From: Ardenticatenaceae bacterium
GTDB lineage: Bacteria; Chloroflexota; Anaerolineae; Promineifilales; Promineifilaceae
Assembly: GCA_020634565.1 (NCBI GenBank)
Contig: JACKBN010000002.1
Span: forward strand, 310,001-374,000
DNA: 64,000 nucleotides
Direction: 5' to 3'
Part shown: piece by piece, positions 1 through 6,983 of the stretch
Layout of the letters: every line of letters starts with the position of its first letter
Numbering within the stretch: the first letter of the stretch is position 1
The notes under the pieces: model-generated
The model's database searches: none
Seen by the model: only the letters and a program-made list of their open reading frames with translations
Told to the model about the DNA's origin: nothing
Position numbers and translations under genes: made by a program

Positions 1-1
1 A

Positions 2-256
2 TCCGGCGCACACAACGTCGTCAAGAAGGCGGTCAAAGCGCTGCGGCTGGAACCGTCGCTCTCCGCCCACGATTTTCGCCATTACCGCGCCACCCAACTG
101 CTGCGTGACGGCATGCCGCTGGAGGTCGTCCAGGAACTGCTGGGCCATGCCGATGTCTCTACAACTCGCTCCATTTACGCGCCAGTGCTGGGCGTGCAGC
201 TGGTGCGCGAATGGCTGGACAATGTGGATCAACCGCCGCAAGATGTCAGTGAGTGA
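2..256 (+). CDS. Tyrosine recombinase/integrase, C-terminal fragment
   Basis: The last 84 codons of a tyrosine site-specific recombinase; the start lies before the window. The frame beginning at base 2 shows the catalytic half of the family in order: the H-x-x-R box (HDFRH), the second histidine in LLGHADVSTT, and the nucleophilic tyrosine in SIYA. After the tyrosine there is a tail of about 30 residues ending at TGA 254-256. Such enzymes cut and rejoin DNA through a 3'-phosphotyrosine bond. Without the N-terminal part I cannot tell a phage or island integrase from a Xer-type enzyme. It is clearly different from the recombinase at 51551. Family assignment is firm; the role is open. Confidence 0.85.
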   Translation, partial: SGAHNVVKKAVKALRLEPSLSAHDFRHYRATQLLRDGMPLEVVQELLGHADVSTTRSIYAPVLGVQLVREWLDNVDQPPQDVSE

Positions 257-259
257 TAA

Positions 260-320
260 AGATTGGACCAATTTGCTGGCAAGCGATTTGCACGAACCTC
301 AACTGAAATTGGTCCAATCT
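260..320. repeat. Inverted-repeat element, copy 1 (ATTGGNCCAAT arms)
   Basis: Two 15-base arms (260-274 and 306-320) are perfect reverse complements separated by 31 bases. Each arm is itself an interrupted palindrome, ATTGG-A-CCAAT. A second copy with the same spacer length lies at 3004-3062. No T-run follows, so a simple terminator is unlikely. It could be a small mobile or REP-like intergenic element, or a pair of operator sites whose centres are 46 bases apart. Confidence 0.6.
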
Positions 321-452
321 AGGCGAATCCTGATGCTATCTTCCCCTGGTGACAATGAACATGGGCAATGGTGACGTTTGTTACTACGGCCGTTTGCCCC
401 CAAATTCTATACTCACCACGATGCGCATCCAGCATGCGCTGCTTTACACTGT

Positions 453-519
453 TAACCCTCCCGTGGTTCTTCCAGGATGGCGACTATTATCGGAGGCCAT
501 GGGAGGGTTACGCTTTTTT
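453..519 (+). promoter_or_regulatory. Attenuator-like hairpin in the ald leader
   Basis: Arms 453-466 and 497-510 pair over 14 positions (one G-U), then a six-base T-run follows at 514-519, just before the Shine-Dalgarno sequence GAGGAG (521-526) of alanine dehydrogenase. It has the form of an intrinsic terminator, placed in the leader and not after a gene. A possible -10 box, TATACT, lies at 408-413. I do not recognise a known riboswitch in the 113-base leader. Confidence 0.6.
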
Positions 520-532
520 AGAGGAGTACAAG

Positions 533-1627
533 ATGGATTTTGGCGTACCACGAGAAGTCCGTGATTTAGAATCACGCGTGGGCCTGTCGCCAGCCGGGGT
601 GTTTACTCTGGCCCGCGCAGGACACGCGGTGTATGTAGAAGCCGGAGCTGGTGTCGGCGCAGGCTTTTCTGATGAAGATTACCGGGATGCCGGTGGCCAC
701 ATCGTCTACTCGGCTCAAGAAGCGTACGGCCGTGCCGATGTGGTGGCCAAAGTTACCCGTCCCACCGCCGACGAACACACGCTGTTCCGCCCCGGACAAA
801 CTATTTTTTCGTTCCTGCACCTGCCCGTTTCCTCCCCAGATTTGCTAGAAGCGCTCACGGAACACGAAATTACGGCCGTTTCCTACGAATTAATCGAAGA
901 AGCGGACGGCACCCGTCCGGTGTTGCTGCCTGCCAGCATCGTCGCCGGACGCATGGCCCCCATTGTGGCGGGTCGCCTGCTGCGCAGCGATTACGATGGG
1001 CGCGGCATTTTGCTCAGCGGCTTGCCGGGTGTGCCCGCAGCCGCTGTGGTCATCGTCGGTGGCGGCACGCTGGGCACCAATGCGGCCCGCGCCTTCATTG
1101 GCGTTGGCGCCGAGGTCACCGTGCTGGACACAGACCCCATCAAACTTCAGCGGCTGTACGACACGTTAAACGGCCGTATCACCACTATGTTTGCCAATGA
1201 ACTCAACCTGAAGCGAGCGGCTCGTTTTGCTGATGTGTTGATCGGTGCAGCCTCCAAATCTGGCCGCCGTGCGCCCACCGTGGTTACCCGCGAAATGGTC
1301 AAGCAAATGCGGCCCGGCTCTGTCATCATCGACTACGCCATTGACGAGGGCGGCTGTGTTGAAACTAGCCGTCCGACCACGCTGCGCAACACCACCTTTG
1401 TGGCCGAGGGCATCATTCATCACTGCGTGCCCAACATGACGGCGGCATACGGCCGTACCACCAGCTATGCCATCACCAACGCCGCCCTCCCCTACTTGCT
1501 CGCCGTTGGCGACGAGGATTTGCAGGCAGCCAGTGAACAAATGCCTGCCTTGGCCCGGGGTGTGACGTTGGTAAACGGCCGTTTGGTTCATCCAGAAGTC
1601 GCCCAGGCACTGGGCAAAACCATCTAA
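533..1627 (+). CDS. ald: Alanine dehydrogenase (AlaDH/PNT family)
   Basis: Predicted to catalyse NAD-linked, reversible deamination of L-alanine to pyruvate and ammonia in the cytoplasm. The 364-residue protein has the normal AlaDH length. The N-terminus reads GVPREVRDLESRVGLSPAGV, the family opening. FSFLHLP near residue 92 carries the conserved histidine. A Rossmann loop, GGGTLGTNAA, lies near residue 174. The frame stays open upstream to 368, but the ATG at 533 follows GAGGAG by six bases and starts exactly where the family starts. The PNT alpha subunit shares this fold; the length and the absence of a transhydrogenase beta gene favour AlaDH. The CoA-transferase downstream suggests amino-acid catabolism. 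Other family members act on other amino acids, so the substrate is inferred. Confidence 0.8.
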   Translation: MDFGVPREVRDLESRVGLSPAGVFTLARAGHAVYVEAGAGVGAGFSDEDYRDAGGHIVYSAQEAYGRADVVAKVTRPTADEHTLFRPGQTIFSFLHLPVSSPDLLEALTEHEITAVSYELIEEADGTRPVLLPASIVAGRMAPIVAGRLLRSDYDGRGILLSGLPGVPAAAVVIVGGGTLGTNAARAFIGVGAEVTVLDTDPIKLQRLYDTLNGRITTMFANELNLKRAARFADVLIGAASKSGRRAPTVVTREMVKQMRPGSVIIDYAIDEGGCVETSRPTTLRNTTFVAEGIIHHCVPNMTAAYGRTTSYAITNAALPYLLAVGDEDLQAASEQMPALARGVTLVNGRLVHPEVAQALGKTI

Positions 1628-1637
1628 AAACAAATCG

Positions 1638-1682
1638 CAGAGTTGTTATCTCCGCGTTCTCCGCGCCCGCCGCGGTTAAAAA
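1638..1682 (+). repeat. Possible CTC-CGCG-type intergenic repeat
   Basis: The short gap before the CoA-transferase contains stacked CTCCGCG words ending in GCGGTTAAAAA. A similar text with stacked CACAGAG words, on the other strand, lies at 9080-9126 between two 2-oxoacid oxidoreductase genes. The likeness is seen by eye only and both are low-complexity, so the link is tentative. Confidence 0.25.
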
Positions 1683-1694
1683 ATGAGATTCACT

Positions 1695-2990
1695 ATGAAT
1701 TGGGAAAATATCTACCGTCGCAAAGTAACCGACGTTTCAACGGCACTTAGCCACATTCAATCCGGTCACCGCCTGTACGTGGGCGGTGGCGCTGGCGTGC
1801 CGGTGCTGCTCACCCAGGGGCTCACCGAAAAAGCACCCGATTTGCGCGATGTGGAGCTAACCCACATCCTCACCTTTGCCGAAGCGCCCTACGTTGCCCC
1901 GGAATACAGCGAAAACTTCCGCGTCAACGCCCTCTTTATCGGCTCCAACGTGCGCAAAGCCGTCGCCGAAGGCCGGGCTGACTTCACCCCTATCTTTTTG
2001 TCGGAGATTCCCGGCTTGTTCAAAAACGGCATCCTGCCTATTGACGCGGCCCTGATTTCCGTTTCCCCACCGGATGAGCACGGTTTTTGCAGCTTTGGCG
2101 TGGAGGTGGGCACCACCAAACCCGCCGCCGAATCCGCCAAGATCATCATCGCCGAGGTGAACCAGCAAATGCCCCGCACCCATGGCGACAGCTTCATCCA
2201 TGTCAGCCGCCTGCATCACATCATCGAAACCAACTACCCGCTGCCAGAATCCCCACAGGGCGGCAGTTCGGAAGGCCATTCGAAGATCGGCGAATACATC
2301 GCCGAAATGATTCCCGATGGCGCCACGTTGCAAATGGGCATCGGCAGCATTCCCGACGCCGTTTTGAATTGCCTGGGCAACCACAAAGATTTGGGCATTC
2401 ACACCGAGCTATTTTCCGATGGCGTCATTGAAATGGTGGAAAATGGGGTCATTACCTGCGCTCGCAAGACGTTCCATCCCGGCAAAATCGTGGCTGGCTT
2501 TCTCTTTGGCACCCAGCGGCTGTATGATTTCATCGACAACAATCCGCTTATCGAAATGCACCCCACCGATTACGTAAACGATCCGTTCAACATCGCCCAA
2601 AATGAGAAAATGGTGGCCATTAACGCCGCACTGCAAATTGACCTTACCGGCCAGGTTTGCGCCGATTCGATTGGTCCCCGCTTTTACAGCGGCGTTGGCG
2701 GGCAGATTGACTTCATTCGCGGAGCAGCGCGCTCCAAAGGGGGCTTGCCCATCATTGCCTGCCTCTCCACGGCGATGGGCGGCAAGGTGAGCCGCATCGT
2801 GCCCATGCTCAACGAAGGCGCGGGCGTGGTCACCACCCGCAACGACGTGCATTACGTGGTAACCGAGCATGGCGTAGCCAACCTGTACGGCAAATCCATT
2901 CGGGAGCGAGCCAAAGCATTGATTAGCATTTCTGCGCCGGAATTCAGGGATGAGTTAACGGCCGTTGCCCACCAGCTAGGTTATTTTTAA
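1695..2990 (+). CDS. 4-hydroxybutyrate/butyrate-type CoA-transferase
   Basis: Member of the acetyl-CoA hydrolase/CoA-transferase family that moves CoA between acetyl-CoA and a short-chain acid such as 4-hydroxybutyrate or butyrate. The 431 residues fit the AbfT/Cat2 group. HTELFSDG near residue 237 contains the glutamate that forms the glutamyl-CoA thioester. GVGGQIDFIRGA near residue 333 is the family's CoA-site motif. The start at 1695 (MNWENIYRRK) matches the usual N-terminus; an ATG at 1683 in frame would add four residues. It follows ald by 67 bases on the same strand and probably shares its transcript. Acetate CoA-transferase or acetyl-CoA hydrolase activity cannot be excluded. Confidence 0.85.
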   Translation: MNWENIYRRKVTDVSTALSHIQSGHRLYVGGGAGVPVLLTQGLTEKAPDLRDVELTHILTFAEAPYVAPEYSENFRVNALFIGSNVRKAVAEGRADFTPIFLSEIPGLFKNGILPIDAALISVSPPDEHGFCSFGVEVGTTKPAAESAKIIIAEVNQQMPRTHGDSFIHVSRLHHIIETNYPLPESPQGGSSEGHSKIGEYIAEMIPDGATLQMGIGSIPDAVLNCLGNHKDLGIHTELFSDGVIEMVENGVITCARKTFHPGKIVAGFLFGTQRLYDFIDNNPLIEMHPTDYVNDPFNIAQNEKMVAINAALQIDLTGQVCADSIGPRFYSGVGGQIDFIRGAARSKGGLPIIACLSTAMGGKVSRIVPMLNEGAGVVTTRNDVHYVVTEHGVANLYGKSIRERAKALISISAPEFRDELTAVAHQLGYF

Positions 2991-3003
2991 TTAGTTACAC
3001 CAG

Positions 3004-3062
3004 AGATTGGACCATTTACTTTGCTAAACTGGCTTTCGTCGTGAGCAAAAATGGTCCAATCT
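3004..3062. repeat. Inverted-repeat element, copy 2
   Basis: Two 14-base arms (3004-3017 and 3049-3062) are perfect reverse complements around a 31-base spacer, the same spacer length as copy 1 at 260-320. The arm core ATTGGACCA is shared with copy 1, the spacer sequence is not. It lies between the convergent ends of the CoA-transferase and the UvrA-like gene. Confidence 0.6.
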
Positions 3063-3088
3063 TTAACGAACTTCGACTAACTTCTCAA

Positions 3089-5317
3089 TTAGACATACCG
3101 CGCCGTGATAGACTGCTTGGACTGCTTTAAGTCAGCAGGGGTACCGGCAAACATCACCTCCCCACCCTTGCTGCCGCCTTCCGGTCCCATATCAATAACC
3201 CAATCGGCGTTGCGCACCATATCCATGTTGTGTTCAATCACAATGACGGTGTTGCCCCCATCCACCAACTTGTTCATCAGTTCCAACAGGTGCGCTGTGT
3301 CCGACTTGTGCAAGCCGGTCGTAGGCTCGTCCATCACGTAGATGCTGCCTTTCTTGTGCAGCTCACTGGCCAGCTTAATGCGCTGGCATTCGCCGCCGGA
3401 AAGTGTATTGAGCGGCTGGCCCAATGTCAGGTAGTGTAAGCCAACATCGCTCATCGTTTGCAGCGTCCGGGTAATCTCGGGAATGGTGAAAAAGTCCAGC
3501 GCCTGCTGCACGGTCATATCCAATACATCAACGATGGATTTCCCGTCTAGTCTGTACGCCAGCACCTCATCTTTAAAACGCTTGCCGCCACACACCTCGC
3601 AGGGGGATTTCACGCTTTCAAAGAAGGATAAATCGGTGTACACCACGCCCAGGCCGTTGCAATTTTCGCAGGCGCCTTTGGAGTTGAAGCTAAACAAGCC
3701 GGCGTTCACATTATTGGCCTTGGCGAATGCCTTGCGCGCATCATCCATAATGCCTGTGTAGGTGGCTGGGTTCGAGCGTGGATTGGTGCCAACGGCCGTT
3801 TGGTCCACCACAATCGCCTCGGGAAATTGCGACACAAATGCCTCGCTGATTAGTGAGCTCTTGCCGGAGCCAGCCACCCCAGTCACCAACGTCAGCACCG
3901 CTTTGGGGATGTCCACAGTTACGTTCTTCAGGTTATTGCGGTTCACCTTGCTTAACGTGAACTGCCCTTTAGCCTGCCGGAATGCCTCTTTGATGGGCAT
4001 TTCCTCTTTCATGAACTTGCCCGTTAGCGTATCTGCCTTCAGCAGGCCACCGTAGTCGCCTTCATAGACAATTTCGCCACCCTGCGTGCCGGCGTGCGGG
4101 CCAAGGTCAACAATGTGATCTGCCACCTTGATTACGTCAGGATCGTGCTCCACAACCAGCACCGTGTTTCCTCTATCGCGCAGTTTTTGCAGCATTTCAT
4201 TGAGCTGGTGTATGTCCTGAGGATGCAAACCCACGCTCGGCTCGTCAAAAATGTACATCACGTCGATCAGGCTGCTGCCCAGGTTCTTCACCAGCTTCAC
4301 GCGCTGCGATTCGCCACCGGAAAGCGTATCGGTTTCCCGGTTGAGCGTTAAATAATCCAGGCCGATGTCAATCAAATTTTGTAGGCGACGCACCAGGTCT
4401 TCCACAATCTCTTGGGCTGCCGGGTCGTCGATCTCCTTAATCACCCCAATCAGGTCCCCCACCTCCATAGCAGAAAGTTCGGCGATGTTACGGCCGTTCA
4501 CCTTACAGCTCAGCACAGACTTGTTGAGGCGTCCCCCTTTACAGGCAGGGCAAGGACCTTCGATGAGATATTGCCTGATTTTTTCTTGCGTTTTCTCCGA
4601 GCGTGTTTTCAGGTCGCGTTCGATGTAGGAACGGCTGAAATTGGTGATCACGCCGCGATAGGTACGATTCATGCCGTCATATTCAAACTTCTGCTCCTCA
4701 CCGTGCAGGAGCAAATCCATCTCCGCCTCGCTAAAATCGCCAAGCTTCCTGTCATTGTCAAAGAAGCCGCTGGTCGGGTAGATGCTCTCATCAAAGATTG
4801 GTCCCTGGAGCGCCCCTTCGTTCAGCGATTTAGCTGGATCGTAAAATTTTTCCACGATTGGCTGCAATTTACGCCCTAGCCCATTGCACTCTGGGCACAT
4901 CCCGATGGGTTCGTTAAAGGAAAAAGCATTGGCATAACCAATAAATGGTTCACCAATAAGTGAAAAGATCTGGCGCAGCAAGGTGTAAGTATCTGTAATC
5001 GTACCCATGGTCGAATGCGAACCGCCACCTAAACGCTTTTGGTCCACCACAATGGCCATACCCAGGTTCCGAATCGAATCGGCATCCGGCTGCGAATAGC
5101 GCGGCAGGAAGGTGCGCACCATCATGCTAAAGTTTTCATACAGCTGGCGCTGCGCTTCGGTAGCAATGGTGTCAAACAGGATGGATGATTTGCCAGAGCC
5201 AGACACGCCCGTAAAAACGGTAATTTTGCGCTTGGGAATGCGCAGCGTGATGTTTTTTAAATTGTTTTCGCGTGCGCCACGAATCTCAATATATTCTTGG
5301 ACTTTTTCTTGAGCCAT
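3089..5317 (-). CDS. Short UvrA-like tandem ABC ATPase
   Basis: A 742-residue UvrA paralogue with two ABC ATPase halves. Half 1 has Walker A GVSGSGKSS and signature LSGGESQR followed by FDEPSVGLH. Half 2 has GVAGSGKSS, LSGGECQR and MDEPTTGLH. CxxC pairs (CPECNG, CPACKGG, CENCNG, CEVCGG) show the UvrA zinc modules. Canonical UvrA is about 940 residues, so roughly 200 are missing, as in UvrA2/DrrC-like proteins linked to tolerance of DNA-binding drugs. It lacks membrane segments, so it is not a transporter. It is the last gene of a three-gene unit behind an ArsR repressor and an SRPBCC protein, which suggests inducible expression. A role in DNA-damage or drug tolerance is inferred. Confidence 0.85.
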   Translation of the reverse strand: MAQEKVQEYIEIRGARENNLKNITLRIPKRKITVFTGVSGSGKSSILFDTIATEAQRQLYENFSMMVRTFLPRYSQPDADSIRNLGMAIVVDQKRLGGGSHSTMGTITDTYTLLRQIFSLIGEPFIGYANAFSFNEPIGMCPECNGLGRKLQPIVEKFYDPAKSLNEGALQGPIFDESIYPTSGFFDNDRKLGDFSEAEMDLLLHGEEQKFEYDGMNRTYRGVITNFSRSYIERDLKTRSEKTQEKIRQYLIEGPCPACKGGRLNKSVLSCKVNGRNIAELSAMEVGDLIGVIKEIDDPAAQEIVEDLVRRLQNLIDIGLDYLTLNRETDTLSGGESQRVKLVKNLGSSLIDVMYIFDEPSVGLHPQDIHQLNEMLQKLRDRGNTVLVVEHDPDVIKVADHIVDLGPHAGTQGGEIVYEGDYGGLLKADTLTGKFMKEEMPIKEAFRQAKGQFTLSKVNRNNLKNVTVDIPKAVLTLVTGVAGSGKSSLISEAFVSQFPEAIVVDQTAVGTNPRSNPATYTGIMDDARKAFAKANNVNAGLFSFNSKGACENCNGLGVVYTDLSFFESVKSPCEVCGGKRFKDEVLAYRLDGKSIVDVLDMTVQQALDFFTIPEITRTLQTMSDVGLHYLTLGQPLNTLSGGECQRIKLASELHKKGSIYVMDEPTTGLHKSDTAHLLELMNKLVDGGNTVIVIEHNMDMVRNADWVIDMGPEGGSKGGEVMFAGTPADLKQSKQSITARYV

Positions 5318-5328
5318 TATTGCTTCAC

Positions 5329-5778
5329 CTATGCTTTGGTCAGATAATCAGCGAGCGTTTCCAGTGCCTGCATGGCACCAACAATTGCACCATATTTTAC
5401 TGCTTGTTTGCGCTCGGCCGCAGTAGCAAACATCAGCTGCAAAGTAACCTTGGTTTTTCCATCTTCTTCTTCAAAGGTCACGGTGGTGCGAGCGGGTTCA
5501 GACGCGTTAGCCGAGTCGGTTCCATAGTCGTACACTAGCCGTATTGGCTTGATAATTTCGATAAATTCAACCTTGAAGGGCTGATCCGTACCCCGGATGG
5601 GCTGGCTATAACGCCAAAGACCACCAGGTTTTACGTCCATTTCGTGTGTTGTCGCTCCTTTGGGCGCCCACCATTGTTCAATATGCTCTGGTTCCGTAAA
5701 CGCGGCAAAGACGAGTTCGCGCGGGGCGTCGAACAGCCGTGTCACAACGATCTCCCGATCTTTTGTCCTATTTGTCAT
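5329..5778 (-). CDS. SRPBCC / AHSA1-like protein
   Basis: A 149-residue START-fold (SRPBCC) protein of the Aha1-C-terminal-like group. Signs are the N-terminal REIVVTRLFDAPRELVFAAF, the EPEHIEQWWAPKG stretch and the C-terminal tract ending in LETLADYL. Members bind hydrophobic ligands in a deep pocket; the ligand here is unknown. The start is supported by AAAGGA about eight bases upstream. It lies 11 bases before the UvrA-like gene and 36 bases after the ArsR gene on the same strand. ArsR-SRPBCC pairs are common in bacteria, the repressor controlling its own operon. Confidence 0.85.
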   Translation of the reverse strand: MTNRTKDREIVVTRLFDAPRELVFAAFTEPEHIEQWWAPKGATTHEMDVKPGGLWRYSQPIRGTDQPFKVEFIEIIKPIRLVYDYGTDSANASEPARTTVTFEEEDGKTKVTLQLMFATAAERKQAVKYGAIVGAMQALETLADYLTKA

Positions 5779-5814
5779 TCCGTATTTTCCTTTTGGCTTG
5801 ACCAGGTGACTACA

Positions 5815-6156
5815 CTAACTTTTCTGTTCCTCTTGAAGCTTTCGTAAATATTCGTCCAGGCGATCCAGATTTTCTTCCCAATGCTGACGATAACTCTCCA
5901 GCCATTGGGCCGCATCCTTCAATGGCGCGGCTTGCAGCTGTGCCGGGCGCCACTGTGCTTCCCTCCCCCGCTCAATCAGCCCGGCATGTTCCAGAACCTT
6001 CAAATGTTTGGAGATGGCCGGCAAGCTGATGGCGAACGGTTCGGCAAGCTCCTTGACTGTGGCTGGACCCTGGGCAAGCCGGTCCAGCATGGCCCGACGG
6101 GTGGCGTCGGCCAGGGCAGAAAACGTCAGGCTAAGCGTATCGTTCACAGGTTTCAC
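5815..6156 (-). CDS. ArsR-family HTH repressor
   Basis: A 113-residue winged-helix regulator. The segment LADATRRAMLDRL leads into a helix-turn-helix (VKELAEPFAISLPAISKHLKVL) and a wing (HAGLIERGREAQWRP). No cysteine metal-binding motif is visible, so it belongs with the non-metal ArsR proteins found beside SRPBCC genes. The ATG follows the Shine-Dalgarno AGGAG by about eight bases. A 20-base palindrome at 6173-6192, immediately upstream of that ribosome site, is the likely operator and implies autorepression of the whole three-gene unit. Confidence 0.9.
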   Translation of the reverse strand: MKPVNDTLSLTFSALADATRRAMLDRLAQGPATVKELAEPFAISLPAISKHLKVLEHAGLIERGREAQWRPAQLQAAPLKDAAQWLESYRQHWEENLDRLDEYLRKLQEEQKS

Positions 6157-6172
6157 AATCTCCTGGTTAACT

Positions 6173-6192
6173 ATTTAACTAAGTAGTTAAAT
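6173..6192. promoter_or_regulatory. ArsR operator palindrome
   Basis: Perfect inverted repeat ATTTAACTA-AG-TAGTTAAAT, 16 bases upstream of the ArsR start codon. Its size, symmetry and place fit the binding site of a dimeric ArsR repressor that blocks its own operon. Confidence 0.75.
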
Positions 6193-6276
6193 GCTAATGC
6201 GTAGCGAGCGAATTGTCAAGGAGGATTAGAGATTACGAGAAGGAAATTTGAGGTACGGCCGTTTCCCAACAAAAAA

Positions 6277-6308
6277 GCCTGACAGTGGTACATAAACCAC
6301 TGCCAGGC
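6277..6308 (-). terminator. Terminator of the 2-oxoacid oxidoreductase operon
   Basis: Arms 6277-6288 and 6297-6308 pair over 12 positions with one mismatch. Read on the minus strand the hairpin is followed by six T residues. It lies 26 bases past the stop of the gamma-subunit gene. Confidence 0.85.
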
Positions 6309-6334
6309 TCGCAAAAAAACAAATTGGCTAAATT

Positions 6335-6889
6335 TTAGGCAGGTTGCGTCATCTGTGTGGCCGCGCGGAAGCCCTCGTGCAGCACATCCAGGTTGCTGGG
6401 CAAGAACTTTTGCTTGGCCTCCGGCAGATGATCCCGCAGCGCTGCCTCCAGCGCCGTGACCGGCAGCACGTCATGATGAGCCAGCATCGCCCCAATCATG
6501 GCCATGTTCAGCATCTTGGCGGTGCCAAATTCATTGGCAATTTCGTTGGCGGGAATTTGCACCAGGTTGATATCCGCTCGTGACACCTCTGGCGTAACGA
6601 TGCTGCTGTTGACCACCAGCAAGCCGCCGGATTTGACCAGCGGCGCATACTTGTCGTAGGAAGGTTGGTTGAACACCAGGGCAATGTCTGGTTGGGCCAC
6701 AATGGGCGCGCCCACCGGATCATGGCTGACGATGACGGTGCAGTTGGCGGTACCGCCGCGCATCTCTGGCCCATACGAGGGAATCCAGGTGACGAAACGG
6801 CCGTTATCCATCCCCGCATACGCCAATAACTGACCCGCAAACAAGACTCCCTGTCCGCCAAAACCGGAAATAACAATTGAAGTTTCCAT
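6335..6889 (-). CDS. 2-oxoacid:ferredoxin oxidoreductase, gamma subunit
   Basis: The gamma subunit of a CoA-dependent 2-oxoacid:ferredoxin oxidoreductase, 184 residues, the normal size. The N-terminus ISGFGGQGVLFAGQLLAYAG is the family signature, followed by WIPSYGPEMRGGTANC. It works with the alpha, beta and ferredoxin subunits encoded upstream to oxidise a 2-oxoacid to an acyl-CoA, CO2 and reduced ferredoxin. It is the last gene of the unit, 94 bases after the aminotransferase and before a strong terminator. GAGGAT gives a ribosome site. Among homologues, the companion alpha subunit points to the branched-chain (Vor) type. Confidence 0.9.
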   Translation of the reverse strand: METSIVISGFGGQGVLFAGQLLAYAGMDNGRFVTWIPSYGPEMRGGTANCTVIVSHDPVGAPIVAQPDIALVFNQPSYDKYAPLVKSGGLLVVNSSIVTPEVSRADINLVQIPANEIANEFGTAKMLNMAMIGAMLAHHDVLPVTALEAALRDHLPEAKQKFLPSNLDVLHEGFRAATQMTQPA

Positions 6890-6983
6890 TTTTGTATCCT
6901 CAAATTACGATTTTCCCGGAAAATGCCAAACTGTTTTTCACGCAATCAGCTAATTATTTTCCGGGAAAATGAATGATCATTTT

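Noticed and set aside
1..320. Integrative-element boundary (att site) after the recombinase end
   Set aside because: No tRNA end or direct repeat is visible near 256-320, and the other boundary is outside the window, so an att call cannot be supported.
368..532. N-terminal extension of alanine dehydrogenase to base 368
   Set aside because: The added residues are unlike the family, cross the attenuator hairpin, and the ATG at 533 has a well-spaced Shine-Dalgarno sequence.
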